This document shows, piece by piece, positions 17,452 to 26,984 of a stretch of DNA of 64,000 bases. Each line of letters starts with the position of its first letter. Position 1 is the first letter of the stretch. A program made the translations under genes and the position numbers. Below the pieces are notes generated by a model. That model searched no databases and was not told the DNA's origin. It was given only the letters and a program-made list of their open reading frames with translations. The stretch is taken from positions 124,001-188,000 of the forward strand of contig JADJWD010000002.1 in assembly GCA_016716535.1 (NCBI GenBank), in the 5' to 3' direction. The stretch comes from Betaproteobacteria bacterium. GTDB taxonomy: Bacteria > Pseudomonadota > Gammaproteobacteria > Burkholderiales > Burkholderiaceae_C.

Positions 17452-18234
17452 TTAGAGCGCGCTCGCCACGGCCGCACCGGCCCAGGGCAGGCCGGCCGAA
17501 GGCGACTCCGGCAGGATGTAGACGAGACCCTTGTACCGGCCGAGCGTCGGCGCGACGACGAGGTCGTAGAAGTCGCCATCGATGACGACGCAGCCGAGCG
17601 AGATGCGGTTGTCGTCGGGCGTTGCCGAAGACAGGCGCGCGGGCCGGCGCTCGGCGGCTGGCGCCGGGCGCAGGCGGTGAATGGCCAGTGACGAGTCGTA
17701 GTCGAACCAGACGATCGCCTCGCCGCGATGGTTGCGGCCAGGCATCGACTCGAAGCGGCCGGCAGGCGTGGTGCGCTCATGGATCGGGATGGTGCCACCG
17801 GGCGTCGTGAAGCCGGGGTAACCCCGGTCGCCGGGTGTCATTCCGAGCAGCGCCGACGTGATGCCGGCGAGCCGCCCGTCGGCGCGATAGATGAGCAATT
17901 GCGCGCGACGCTTGTCGACGACGGCAAACGGCCGGCCGCGCGCGTCGCCTTCGAGCGCGAAGCGCACCGCGGCCAGCGCCTGCGGCGAAGGGCCGGGCGC
18001 GCGTGCGCGCGCCTCGGCCGCCGTCTGCGCGTGCACGACGCGCGGCGTGCGCGACGCTAGCGACGGCGCGACGGAGACGGTCTTCACCGAAGACGCAATG
18101 CGCGCCGGCGACTTCGACGGCACCGACGACCCTGACGATCCGGCAGCGAGCACGCCACCGCTCGCGCACCCCGCGATGGCACAGGCCACCACGCGGCGCG
18201 CCCAAGCACGCCCCAATCCAAACATCCAGCCCAC
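17452..18234 (-). CDS. L,D-transpeptidase-like (YkuD) protein, paralogue 1
   Basis: A 260-residue exported protein with an N-terminal hydrophobic segment (ARRVVACAIAGCASGGVLAAG) and a Ser-rich linker. The YkuD-like domain spans residues about 85-245: FAVVDKRRAQLLIYRADGRL, GGTIPIHERTTPAGRF and the catalytic stretch IHR...ISLGCVV. The active-site motif is S-L-G-C rather than the usual S-H-G-C, with 25 residues between the His and that Ser. L,D-transpeptidases cross-link peptidoglycan stems or attach proteins to them in the periplasm; activity with SLGC is not certain. Its neighbour at 18355 is a clear tandem paralogue with the same spacing and a similar IVYILPES/LVYILPES ending. Confidence 0.75.
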   Translation of the reverse strand: MGWMFGLGRAWARRVVACAIAGCASGGVLAAGSSGSSVPSKSPARIASSVKTVSVAPSLASRTPRVVHAQTAAEARARAPGPSPQALAAVRFALEGDARGRPFAVVDKRRAQLLIYRADGRLAGITSALLGMTPGDRGYPGFTTPGGTIPIHERTTPAGRFESMPGRNHRGEAIVWFDYDSSLAIHRLRPAPAAERRPARLSSATPDDNRISLGCVVIDGDFYDLVVAPTLGRYKGLVYILPESPSAGLPWAGAAVASAL

Positions 18235-18354
18235 TCCGATATCCGCACGGTGCCGGCCGTGAGACCGGGCGTGGGGACAGCCGGAATGCTAACGGCAAGA
18301 TGGCGCAGCCGCACGCCGGCGCGCCGATGGCCGCCGGGGCTGCGCGGGGTTTCA

Positions 18355-19146
18355 TCACGCACCGTGCGTGGACGTCGCCAGCGAGGGAAAAACAGTAAGC
18401 AGAGGTTTGCTCTCGGGCAGGATGTAAACGATGCTTTGCGTGTTGCCGAAGTGCGGCCAGAAGTGCTGGTCGAAGAAGGCCGAAGGCAGGTTGATGCAGC
18501 CGTAGCTGATGCGGTTGTCGCGTGCGCTCGGCGACGCCAGGCGCGCCACGCGCCGCTCGCGTGGGTCGGTGCTGCGCACGCGGTGCATCGACACCGCTGC
18601 GTCGTAGTCGACCCATAGAACGTCGTGGCCGAGTGCATTGCGGCCGGGCTTCGCGACGTGGCGGCCGGCCGGCGTCGTGCGCTCGCCGGGGCGGATCTGC
18701 GCGAGCGTCTTCTGCCCGATGCCCGGCGCGTTGTCGTCGCCCCGCGCAAAGCCGAGCAGCACCGGCGCCGCGCCGATCAGGCGGCCCGAAGGGCGGAAGA
18801 GGTACACACGCGCGCCGGTCTTGTCGATGATCGCGAAGGGCTGCCGGCCGTTGTCGGCCGCGTTGACGACCCAGGCGGCGAGCCGTCGCGCTTCGGCCGA
18901 AGGGCGTTCGTGGCCGAAATCGAGCGCGCGCTCGATGGGTGGGGGCGAGGGCGCGGCCGGCAGCGCTGCGGCGGCGATCGTCGCGGCGGGGGGCCGTGCC
19001 GCCTGTGCGGCCTGCGCAATCTGTTCGTTGCGCTCGCCCGGCGGCAGCACGAGCACCAGCGCCGCGATGCCGACCAGCAGGCCCAAGCGCAGGCCTTGCC
19101 AGAACTCGGCAACCGAAGCAGGGGAGATGTCGAGGGGCCGGCGCAT
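18355..19146 (-). CDS. L,D-transpeptidase-like (YkuD) protein, paralogue 2
   Basis: A 263-residue protein with one N-terminal membrane helix (LRLGLLVGIAALVLVLP) and an Ala/Pro linker, then a YkuD-like domain: FAIIDKTGARVYLFRPSGRL, ERTTPAGRHVAKPGRN, VDYDAAVSMHRV and ISYGCINLPSAFF. The cysteine motif is S-Y-G-C-I-N. It aligns over its length with the neighbouring protein ending at 17452, so the pair arose by tandem duplication. Their anchors differ: this one keeps an uncleaved-looking helix. The domain should sit in the periplasm and act on peptidoglycan. ATG 19146 starts just before the conserved part; upstream in-frame sequence is intergenic. The 120 bases before the next gene hold a TAGCAT-like -10 on the minus strand. 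Confidence 0.75.
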   Translation of the reverse strand: MRRPLDISPASVAEFWQGLRLGLLVGIAALVLVLPPGERNEQIAQAAQAARPPAATIAAAALPAAPSPPPIERALDFGHERPSAEARRLAAWVVNAADNGRQPFAIIDKTGARVYLFRPSGRLIGAAPVLLGFARGDDNAPGIGQKTLAQIRPGERTTPAGRHVAKPGRNALGHDVLWVDYDAAVSMHRVRSTDPRERRVARLASPSARDNRISYGCINLPSAFFDQHFWPHFGNTQSIVYILPESKPLLTVFPSLATSTHGA

Positions 19147-19321
19147 GGCGTGCGAACGTTTGGACGGCGTCAGGCGAAGAGCTCGGGGCAATCGGCGCGC
19201 CGGCCATCGCGCAGCCGTCAAACAATGCGCCCCGCCGCGTGAACGGCGGGGCGCGGGAATCACAAGCTCAACCGGGTTGGGCTTGGTGCTTCAACTCGCT
19301 CGCGTCTCGCGATCAGTGCGA

Positions 19322-19675
19322 TCAGCCGCGGTCCGCACGCGGCTCGCGCATGTCGGACTCATCGGCCACGGCGCTGTCCGACGAGTCGGCCGACGACGAC
19401 ATCGCGCCGCTGCCCGACGTGTCGGCCGAGGACGACGCGGCGCTCGACGACGTCGAGCTTTCGGAAGAGGTGGCCGAGCTTGTCGAGCTGGAATCGCTCG
19501 GCAGCGTGCCCGCGCCGCCCGGCCGCGCCGCGTCGGTGCTCGCCGCGTCCGAAGACGGGCTGGTCGCCGCCGGGCGCTCGCGCTCTTCTTCGGTCGTTGT
19601 CGTTTGCGCAAAGGCGATCGTGCCCACCAGCGCGGCGGCCGCGCCGATCGCGGTCAGAGGTTTCAACATCGTCAT
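19322..19675 (-). CDS. Small secreted Ser/Ala-rich low-complexity protein
   Basis: A 117-residue product from ATG 19675, preceded by AAGGAG at 8 bases. Residues 1-23 are a signal peptide ending FAQ, cleaved probably after AFA. The mature chain is low complexity: TTTTEEERERPAA, then a long Ser/Ala/Thr/Asp run (residues 50-108), and a charged REPRADRG end. No domain can be named. It is acidic, unstructured and likely periplasmic or surface-associated. About 200 bases separate it from the divergent hydrolase gene and 175 bases from the next minus-strand gene, so it is probably a single-gene unit. I infer coding status from the signal peptide and the good ribosome site. Confidence 0.65.
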   Translation of the reverse strand: MTMLKPLTAIGAAAALVGTIAFAQTTTTEEERERPAATSPSSDAASTDAARPGGAGTLPSDSSSTSSATSSESSTSSSAASSSADTSGSGAMSSSADSSDSAVADESDMREPRADRG

Positions 19676-20846
19676 CTCGAACTCCTTGGGTTTGAAGTGG
19701 CCCGTTTGAAGGCGCGTTCTGGACTGGCATGGATGAAGCCGTACATGTGGCGTCGCGCTTTCCGGCGATGCGTTTCCGGCTGAGGTGAACGTTAGGCGCG
19801 GGGCGTCGCGCGCGATGTCGGTCGGCTGCGCCGCGGGCTGTAGGACGAGGCCTGCGCGGGCGGTGCAACACTCGCGGGCATGAATGCTTCGCGTGACACC
19901 TCGCCCGGCGCACTGGCGCGTCTGCAGCAGACGACGACGATCGGCGCGCTCGTCGTGGCCGCGCTGTGGGCCTGGGGCTTCGCGCGCACGGGCCGCTGGG
20001 GCTGGGCGGCAGTCGGCGCGCTGTTGATCGTCGGCGGCTACGCGCTCGTGCTGGCGCTCGAGTTCGTGCTGCTCGGCCGCGCACACCAAGTCGACGCCGA
20101 CGACCCGACACCGCGCGCCACCGCGATGCAGCGCCTGCGCGCCTGGTGGGGCGAGGTGCTCGCCGCGCCCATCGTCTTCTGCTGGCGCCAGCCGTTCTTC
20201 AGCCGGCGCCATGCCGACTGGCTGCCTGCCGACGGCGCCGGGCGGCGCGGCGTGCTGCTCGTGCACGGTTTCGTCTGCAACCGCGGCCTGTGGAACCCGT
20301 GGCTCGCGCGCCTGCGCGAGGCCGGCGTGCCGGTGGTGGCGGTGAACCTCGAGCCGGTGTTCGGCAAGATCGACGACTACGCCGCGCGCATCGACGCCGG
20401 CGTGCGCCGGCTGCGCGAGTGCACGGGGCTTGCGCCGGTGGTCGTGGCGCACAGCATGGGCGGGCTGGCGGTGCGGGGGTGGTGGGCGGGGCGGGGCAGC
20501 GAGTCACACGGTGCGCAGGGCGACAAGCACGCCGCTGCCGCCGACGAGCCCGTACACCACGTCATCACGCTGGGCACGCCGCACCACGGCACCTGGCTCG
20601 CGCGCTTCGCGATGACACCCAACGCACGCCAGATGCGGCAGGGCAGCCCGTGGCTGCAAGCGCTGGCCGCGCGCGAGCCGGTGGGCCGCGGCGCGCGCTT
20701 CACGTGCTTCTACAGCCACTGCGACAACATCGTCTTCCCGCCGCGCACCGCGACGCTCGCCGGCGCCGACAACCGGCACCTGAGCGGCGTCGCGCACGTG
20801 CACATGGCCGAACGGCCGGAGCCTTGGGAGGAGTTGCAGCGGTGGC

Positions 20847-21833
<987 letters not shown>

Positions 21834-21845
21834 CCGGTCAGCACT

Positions 21846-22262
21846 TCAGTGCACCGACCCCCGCCCCGGCCCCTTGCCGCCACCGCCCAGGCCCGGAGCC
21901 GCACCCGCCCCTGCCGCCCGCCCTGCCGGGCTGTTGCCCAGCAGGTCCTTGCCGCTCATGCCGGCAAACAGCGCTGCGGCGCGCACTTTGATTTCGAGGA
22001 GCTCGGTGGCGTTTACCGAGCGCTGGCCACTGGTGCGGTTGACCTCGACGGTGAACTCGACGTCCTTGCCTTCGTGCGACAGGGTGCCGCTGGTGAACTC
22101 GTAGTCGCCGGCTTCCCACGGGTGGCCGAGCGCGTCGAAGTTGTAGTCGTCGTCGTACTCGACGCGGCTGATCTCGCCGCTGGCCAGGTCGAGCATCGCC
22201 GACGAGGTGATCACCTCGTCGGACAACTCGTCGGTGAGCGTGATCTTGACTTTCAAATCCAT
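21846..22262 (-). CDS. Uncharacterised 138-residue protein
   Basis: I do not recognise this family. The first 85 residues look like a compact beta-rich fold (MDLKVKITLTDELSDEVITS, then VEYDDDYNFDALGHPWEAGDYEF), highly acidic, without signal peptide or membrane segment, so cytosolic. Residues 90-138 hold a helix (TELLEIKVRAAALFAGMSG) followed by a Gly/Ala/Pro-rich disordered tail. ATG 22262 is used; the sequence CGGGGA lies just upstream on the minus strand. It is 12 bases before psuG on the same strand, so the two are probably cotranscribed, which gives no clear hint of function. Codon use looks like its neighbours. Confidence 0.65.
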   Translation of the reverse strand: MDLKVKITLTDELSDEVITSSAMLDLASGEISRVEYDDDYNFDALGHPWEAGDYEFTSGTLSHEGKDVEFTVEVNRTSGQRSVNATELLEIKVRAAALFAGMSGKDLLGNSPAGRAAGAGAAPGLGGGGKGPGRGSVH

Positions 22263-22320
22263 GGTCGGTCCCCGGGCGTGGGCCGCGAGGATACCCCTCG
22301 GGCGCCGTGCCCGGCGCTGC

Positions 22321-22326
22321 TAGAGT
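22321..22326 (+). promoter_or_regulatory. Candidate -10 element of a leaderless coaBC transcript
   Basis: TAGAGT lies 8 bases before ATG 22335 with no Shine-Dalgarno between. The spacing would place the transcription start at or next to the start codon. Confidence 0.45.
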
Positions 22327-22334
22327 CGCGGCCC

Positions 22335-23621
22335 ATGTCGGCCACCGGTCTCTCGCCCGCACCTGCATCCGAGTCGGCGCCCGGGTCATCGCCTGTGATG
22401 CGGCCGCTGGCCGGCCGGCACATCGTGCTCGGCCTGTCGGGCGGCGTCGCCTGCTTCAAGGCCGCCGAGCTGACGCGGGAACTCGTGAAGGCCGGCGCCA
22501 CCGTGCAGGTGGTGATGACCGAGGCGGCGTGCCAGTTCATCACGCCGGTGACGATGCAGGCGCTGTCGAACCGCGCCGTCTACACGAGCCAGTGGGACGC
22601 GCGCGAGGCGAACCACATGCCGCACATCAACCTGACGCGCGGTGCCGATGCGATCGTCATTGCACCGGCGAGCGCCGACTTCATCGCCAAGCTCGCGCAG
22701 GGGCGCGCCGACGAGTTGCTGAGCCTGCTGTGCCTGGCGCGGCCGCTCACTGCCGGCCGGCCGGTGCCGCTGCTCGTGGCGCCGGCGATGAACCGCGAGA
22801 TGTGGGCGCACCCGGCGACGCAGCGCAACGTCGCGCAGATCCGCGCCGACGGCGCCACGGTGCTCGGGCCCGCGGCCGGCGACCAGGCCTGCGGCGAAGT
22901 GGGCGACGGCCGCATGCTCGAAGCCGAGGAACTGCGTGACGAGCTGATCGCGCATCTCCGCCCGAAGCTGCTCGCGGGCCGCAGCGTGCTGGTGACGGCC
23001 GGGCCGACGTTCGAGGCGATCGACCCGGTGCGCGGCATCACTAACCTCTCGAGCGGCAAGATGGGCTTCGCGATCGCACGCGCGGCGGCCGAGGCCGGCG
23101 CGCGCGTCACGCTCGTCGCGGGGCCGGTGCACCTGAGCACGCCGCGCGGCGTGCAGCGCATCGACGTGAAGAGCGCCGAGCAGATGCTCGCCGCGGTGCT
23201 GCCGCAGGCGCCGCGGCACGAGATCTTCGTCGCCACCGCGGCGGTGGCCGACTGGCGGCCGGCTGCAGCGGCCGGGCAGAAGATCAAGAAGGACGGCAGC
23301 GGCCGCGTGCCGGTGCTCGAGTTCGTCGAGAACCCGGACATCCTCGCCACCGTCGCGCGGTTGCCGGCCGGCGAGCGGCCGTACTGCGTCGGCTTCGCGG
23401 CCGAGAGCCACGACATCGTGCGCCACGCGCGCGAGAAGCTGGCGAGGAAGGGCGTGCCGCTCATCGTCGCCAACGACGGGCCGGCGACCTTCGGGCGCGA
23501 CGAGAACACGCTCGTGCTCGTCGATGCGGCAGGCGAAACTGCGCTGCCGCGCGGCGACAAGCTCGCGCTCGCGCACGCGCTCGTCGCCGAGATCGCGCGG
23601 CGCCATCGGAAAGCACCATGA
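22335..23621 (+). CDS. coaBC: Phosphopantothenoylcysteine decarboxylase / phosphopantothenate-cysteine ligase
   Basis: A 428-residue fused enzyme of coenzyme A synthesis. The flavin-dependent CoaC half (residues about 25-210) shows LGLSGGVACFKAAEL, NHMPHINLTRGADA with the catalytic His, the PAMNREMW substrate clamp and ACGEVGDGRM with the conserved Cys. The CoaB half (about 215-425) has VLVTAGPTFEAIDPVRGITN, a nucleotide-binding loop, VADWRP and GQKIKKDG. The bifunctional protein joins cysteine to 4'-phosphopantothenate using CTP and decarboxylates the product. The frame upstream of 22335 is a shadow of the divergent gene. The dut gene overlaps its stop, the usual coaBC-dut arrangement. Confidence 0.97.
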   Translation: MSATGLSPAPASESAPGSSPVMRPLAGRHIVLGLSGGVACFKAAELTRELVKAGATVQVVMTEAACQFITPVTMQALSNRAVYTSQWDAREANHMPHINLTRGADAIVIAPASADFIAKLAQGRADELLSLLCLARPLTAGRPVPLLVAPAMNREMWAHPATQRNVAQIRADGATVLGPAAGDQACGEVGDGRMLEAEELRDELIAHLRPKLLAGRSVLVTAGPTFEAIDPVRGITNLSSGKMGFAIARAAAEAGARVTLVAGPVHLSTPRGVQRIDVKSAEQMLAAVLPQAPRHEIFVATAAVADWRPAAAAGQKIKKDGSGRVPVLEFVENPDILATVARLPAGERPYCVGFAAESHDIVRHAREKLARKGVPLIVANDGPATFGRDENTLVLVDAAGETALPRGDKLALAHALVAEIARRHRKAP

Positions 23622-24064
23622 CCACGATCGACCTTCGCGTCCTCGACCCCCGCATGGCCGAGCATCTGCCGGCCTACGCGACGCTTGGCAGCGCCGGCCT
23701 CGACCTGCGCGCCTGCCTCGATGCGCCGTTGACGATCGAGCCCGGGCAGGCGACGTTGATCGCCACCGGCCTGTCGATGCACATCGGCGACCCGGGCCTC
23801 TGCGCGATGCTGCTGCCGCGCTCGGGCCTCGGGCACAAGCAGGGCATCGTGCTCGGCAACTTGGTCGGCCTGATCGACAGCGACTACCAGGGCCCGCTGA
23901 TGGTGAGCTGCTGGAACCGCGGCAGCGCGGCGGTGACGATCCAGCCGCTGGACCGCATCGCGCAGATGGTCATCGTGCCGGTGGTGCAGGCGCGCTTTCG
24001 GGTCGTCGAGTCGTTCGACGCCAGCGCGCGCGGCGCGGGAGGGTTCGGTTCGACGGGGCGGTGA
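23618..24064 (+). CDS. dut: dUTP diphosphatase
   Basis: A 148-residue trimeric dUTPase with all five family motifs: GSAGLDLRA (1), PRSGLGHKQG (2), GLIDSDYQG (3, with the catalytic Asp), RIAQMVIVP (4) and GAGGFGSTGR (5, the C-terminal nucleotide lid). It converts dUTP to dUMP and diphosphate, keeping uracil out of DNA and feeding dTMP synthesis. Its ATG overlaps the coaBC stop (ATGA at 23618-23621), so translation is coupled. Length is standard. About 48 bases separate it from the convergent slyD-like gene; no strong terminator is visible there. Confidence 0.97.
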   Translation: MTTIDLRVLDPRMAEHLPAYATLGSAGLDLRACLDAPLTIEPGQATLIATGLSMHIGDPGLCAMLLPRSGLGHKQGIVLGNLVGLIDSDYQGPLMVSCWNRGSAAVTIQPLDRIAQMVIVPVVQARFRVVESFDASARGAGGFGSTGR

Positions 24065-24111
24065 GGCGCGGGCCACAGCGCGCGCCTTCAGCCGTTGCGC
24101 CGGCACGCCCC

Positions 24112-24642
24112 TCAGTGCAACGTCTGCCTTCCCGGCTTGCCCGGTGCGCTGCCGAGCACGGTGATCGTCGACTCACCGACGCTCTTGGCCTCGAGTTCGT
24201 GGTCGGTGGCCTCGCGCACCGCGCGCACGGTGATGTGAAGGCGCAGCGCCATGCCGGCGAGCGGGTGGTTGCCGTCGAGCACCACGTGTGACGGGTAGAC
24301 CTCGGTGACGATGTAGACGGCGTCGGCCGGCATGTCCGGCGTCGCGTGGCCCTTGGGCAGGCCCTCGTAGGCCATGCCGGCTTCCACCGGCTCGGCGAAG
24401 AGCTTGCGCTCCTCGAAGCACACGAGTTCCGGCCGGTAGTCGCCGAAGGCGTCTTCGGGCTCGAGATGCAGTTGCAGGTCGTCGCCGCTCTCGTGGCCGG
24501 CGAGCGCGTCTTCGACCTTGGCGAGCAAGTCGTCGCCGCCGTAGAAAAACTCCACCGGCTCGGCCAGTTCGTCCAGCGGCCGGTTCTGTGCGTCGGAGAG
24601 CTTCCACGTGAGGCTCACGACGCAAGGGTTGCGGATCTCCAT
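24112..24642 (-). CDS. FKBP-type peptidyl-prolyl isomerase, SlyD-like
   Basis: A 176-residue cytosolic protein with the SlyD layout: a split FKBP domain (VSLTWKLSDAQNRPLDE, PVEFFYGGDDLLAKVEDALAGHESGDDL, then LHLEPEDAFGDYRPELV) with an insert-in-flap chaperone domain around residues 75-125 (YEGLPKGHATPDMPADAVYIVTEV and VLDGNHPLAGMALRL). SlyD catalyses prolyl cis-trans isomerisation and binds unfolded chains. The E. coli His/Cys-rich metal-binding tail is missing; here the end is a short neutral APGKPGRQTLH. ATG 24642 begins MEIRNPCVVSLTWKL, the usual start. It diverges from the JmjC/cupin gene with about 90 bases between. Confidence 0.92.
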   Translation of the reverse strand: MEIRNPCVVSLTWKLSDAQNRPLDELAEPVEFFYGGDDLLAKVEDALAGHESGDDLQLHLEPEDAFGDYRPELVCFEERKLFAEPVEAGMAYEGLPKGHATPDMPADAVYIVTEVYPSHVVLDGNHPLAGMALRLHITVRAVREATDHELEAKSVGESTITVLGSAPGKPGRQTLH

Positions 24643-24718
24643 CGATCGATGATGGCACAGCGGTCGAGGCGGCTGCTCCGTTCGACATCGATCAAGCGGC
24701 GAGCGCAAGGCCTTGGGG

Positions 24719-24724
24719 AACAAT
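24719..24724 (+). promoter_or_regulatory. Candidate -10 element of a leaderless transcript
   Basis: AACAAT lies 9 bases before ATG 24734, with no Shine-Dalgarno between. The match to TATAAT is weak; it is listed because the same arrangement recurs before other genes here. Confidence 0.3.
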
Positions 24725-24733
24725 CGACGCACG

Positions 24734-25990
24734 ATGACGTCCTTGCATGCGCCCACTCGGTTGCTCGGCGGGCTCAGCCCGCAAGCCTTCATGCGCCGCG
24801 TCTGGCAGCGCCGGCCGTGGCTCGTGCGCCAGGCCTGGCCCGGCGTGCGACCACCGATCCCGCAGGCCGAGCTGTTTGCGCTGGCGGGGCGGGAAGGCGT
24901 CGAGTCGCGGCTGGTCGTGCGCGATGCCATCGGCGCCGCGGCGGGCGGCCGGCGCAAGGCCGCGGCCGGGAAGGCCAAAAGCGCTTCGAACGCCGCCGCC
25001 ACCGATCGCTGGCAGGTCCGCCACGGCCCGTTCACGCGCCGCATGCTGCCGCCGCTGGCACGGCCCGGCTGGACGCTGCTCGTGCAGGGCCTGGACCTGC
25101 ACGTCGGTGCTGCGCACGCGATGCTGGCGCCGTTTCGCTTCGTGCCGGCGGCGCGGCTCGATGACCTGATGATCTCGTGGGCCAGCCCCGGCGGTGGCGT
25201 CGGGCCGCACATGGATTCGTACGACGTCTTCCTGGTGCAGGTGCAGGGGCGCCGCCGGTGGCGCGTCGCGCCGCCGCCGCCTTCGGCCGTCTCGGGCTCG
25301 CCGGACAGCGATGCCTTTGTGCCCGGTCTGCCGGTGAAGATCCTGCGCGAATTCGAGCCCGTGCACGACTGGGTGCTCGAACCGGGCGACATGCTGTACC
25401 TGCCACCGCTGTGGGGCCACGACGGCGAAGCGGTCGGCGGCGAGTGCATGACCTGCTCGGTGGGCTTTCGCACGCCGACGGGGCCCGATCTCGCGCGCGA
25501 GATGCTGCAGCGGCTGGCCGACGAGGCCGGCGACGCGGCACAGGACGGCACCGCGGCGCTGTACACCGACGCGAGCCAGCCCGCGACGGCCACGCCGGGC
25601 CTCGTGCCGGTGGCGCTGCAGCGTTTTGCCGCGCGCGCCGTGGCGCAGGCGCTGCGCGACCCGCTGGCGCTGCCGCGCACGCTGGGCGAAACGCTCAGCG
25701 AGCCGAAGCCGCAGGTGTGGTTCGACGCCGGCGCGCCGCTGCCGGGCGGCAGTGCGGTGCAACTCGACCCGCGCACGCGCATGCTCTACGACGCGCGGCA
25801 TGTGTTCATCAACGGCGAGTCGTACCGCGCCGGCGGGCGTGATGCGACGCTGTTGCGCCGGCTGGCCGACACGCGCACGCTGCCGGCGGCCGACGTGGCG
25901 CGCCTGGGCGCCGGCGCCGCCGAGTGTCTGCAGCAGTGGGTCGAGGCTGGCTGGGTGCGCGCCGCGCCGGCCAGCGAGGAGACGACATGA
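24734..25990 (+). CDS. JmjC/cupin ribosomal oxygenase (RoxA/YcfD-like)
   Basis: A 418-residue 2-oxoglutarate/Fe(II)-dependent oxygenase of the cupin_4/JmjC superfamily. The iron ligands are visible: the H-x-D pair in GVGPHMDSYDVFLVQVQG near residue 160 and the distal His in LYLPPLWGHDGEAVGG near residue 230. The N-terminus (LLGGLSPQAFMRRVWQRRPWLVRQAWPGV) and the C-terminal winged-helix half match E. coli YcfD, which hydroxylates an Arg of ribosomal protein L16; a same-type target is likely but not shown. It carries a Lys/Ala insert near residues 70-95 and is about 45 residues longer than YcfD. ATG 24734 is chosen over a TTG seven codons upstream. The next gene overlaps by ATGA. Confidence 0.88.
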   Translation: MTSLHAPTRLLGGLSPQAFMRRVWQRRPWLVRQAWPGVRPPIPQAELFALAGREGVESRLVVRDAIGAAAGGRRKAAAGKAKSASNAAATDRWQVRHGPFTRRMLPPLARPGWTLLVQGLDLHVGAAHAMLAPFRFVPAARLDDLMISWASPGGGVGPHMDSYDVFLVQVQGRRRWRVAPPPPSAVSGSPDSDAFVPGLPVKILREFEPVHDWVLEPGDMLYLPPLWGHDGEAVGGECMTCSVGFRTPTGPDLAREMLQRLADEAGDAAQDGTAALYTDASQPATATPGLVPVALQRFAARAVAQALRDPLALPRTLGETLSEPKPQVWFDAGAPLPGGSAVQLDPRTRMLYDARHVFINGESYRAGGRDATLLRRLADTRTLPAADVARLGAGAAECLQQWVEAGWVRAAPASEETT

Positions 25991-26508
25991 CCGAAGAGAA
26001 CACCGACGACCCGGGCCGCGACGCGCCGGCCATCGACTCGCGCGCCGGCTTCACCGCCGCCATCCTGTGGGGCTTCGAGCGTGCGATGCGCGAAGGCGGC
26101 CGTACGCGGCGCATCGTCTGCGTCGATCGCGACTTCGCGCAGTGGCCGCTGGACACGCCGGCGCTGCTCGACGCGCTCACCGCCTGGCTCAAGCGCGGCG
26201 CGCATCGGCAGCTCGTGCTGCTGGCCGCCACCTACGACGAGATGCCGCGGCGGCATCCGCGCTTCGTCGGCTGGCGGCGCCACTTCGCGCATGTGGTCAG
26301 CCCGTACGGCGCGCCCGAGGACGCGGCCGCGACGCTGCCGACGCTGCTGCTCGACGACGACGGCACGCTCGTGCGCCTGATCGACCCGGTGCATTGGCGC
26401 GGACGCGCCAGCGCCGATGAACGCAGCGTGCTGCCCTGGCGCGAGCAGATCGATGCGCTTCTGCAACGGTCCGAGGCCGCGTTCCCCGTGCAGTCGCTTG
26501 GGCTATAG
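25987..26508 (+). CDS. Uncharacterised 173-residue protein coupled to the oxygenase
   Basis: I cannot name the family. The product has no signal peptide or membrane segment and looks like an alpha/beta cytosolic domain: IDSRAGFTAAILWGFERAMREGG, RRIVCVDRDFAQWPLD, a helix with LTAWLKRGAHRQLVLLAATYDEMPRRHPRF, and LLLDDDGTLVRLIDPVHWRG. The alternation of strands and acidic turns recalls small regulatory domains, and DRDFAQWPLDTPALLDAL is reminiscent of HipA/HAD-like loops only superficially. The ATG at 25987 overlaps the oxygenase stop (ATGA), so it is translationally coupled and probably works with the oxygenase. A -10 for the next gene lies 20 bases after its stop. Confidence 0.65.
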   Translation: MTEENTDDPGRDAPAIDSRAGFTAAILWGFERAMREGGRTRRIVCVDRDFAQWPLDTPALLDALTAWLKRGAHRQLVLLAATYDEMPRRHPRFVGWRRHFAHVVSPYGAPEDAAATLPTLLLDDDGTLVRLIDPVHWRGRASADERSVLPWREQIDALLQRSEAAFPVQSLGL

Positions 26509-26529
26509 GGAAAGCCCGTACCTCGTGGC

Positions 26530-26535
26530 TATAAT
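26530..26535 (+). promoter_or_regulatory. Consensus -10 TATAAT upstream of the small lipoprotein
   Basis: A perfect TATAAT sits in otherwise GC-rich DNA, 156 bases before ATG 26691. No good -35 is seen at 16-18 bases (AGGGAA). It would give a leader of about 150 bases that contains the hairpin at 26556-26577. Confidence 0.6.
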
Positions 26536-26555
26536 GCGCGATTAGGCATGAGGCA

Positions 26556-26577
26556 GCCGCAGTCAACCGTCTGCGGC
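26556..26577 (+). other. 5'-leader hairpin
   Basis: GCCGCAG (26556-26562) pairs with CTGCGGC (26571-26577) around an 8-base loop, about 15 bases downstream of the expected transcription start. It could protect the 5' end of the lipoprotein mRNA or serve in regulation. Confidence 0.45.
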
Positions 26578-26690
26578 CCCGCTCGTTGTCTGACACACGT
26601 TGCCCGACCGCCTGTCCGCATACGAGGAAGGCCGGTGGGGCACCTTGTTTCTCCCGTTCAGCCTTCCATAACACCCTGAGGACAATCGCA

Positions 26691-26945
26691 ATGAACAAGT
26701 CGCTCGTTCTGGCTTCCCTGGTTGCCGTCGTGGCGCTCGCCGCCTGCGGCAAGAAGGCCGAGGCCCCCGCGCCGGCTCCGGCGCCCGCCCCGGCCGCCGC
26801 GCCCGCGCCCGCCCCGGCGGCGCCGGTCGCCGAGGCCGCTTCGGCTGCCGCTGGCGCCGCTTCGGCTGTTGCCGGTGCCGCTTCGGCCGCCGCCGACGCC
26901 GTGCAAGCCGCCGCTTCGGCCGCTGCCGCTGCCGCGTCGAAGTGA
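26691..26945 (+). CDS. Small Ala/Pro-rich lipoprotein
   Basis: An 84-residue lipoprotein. The signal peptide MNKSLVLASLVAVVALAAC ends in lipobox ALAAC (Cys19), followed by GKKAEAP and a Pro-Ala repeat, then an Ala/Ser helix (EAASAAAGAASAVAGAASA and onwards) with a regular spacing that could form a long amphipathic helix like Lpp-type envelope proteins. CTGAGGAC lies 6-13 bases before ATG 26691. With its own perfect -10, a 150-base leader and a strong terminator straight after, it looks like an abundant, independently expressed envelope protein. The specific function is unknown. Confidence 0.8.
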   Translation: MNKSLVLASLVAVVALAACGKKAEAPAPAPAPAPAAAPAPAPAAPVAEAASAAAGAASAVAGAASAAADAVQAAASAAAAAASK

Positions 26946-26984
26946 TCTCGGCCGGCATCCCTCGCGGGTGCCGCGCGCGAAGAC

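Noticed and set aside
24065..24111. Terminator between dut and the slyD-like gene
   Set aside because: Only weak GCGC pairing is visible and there is no T-run on either strand.
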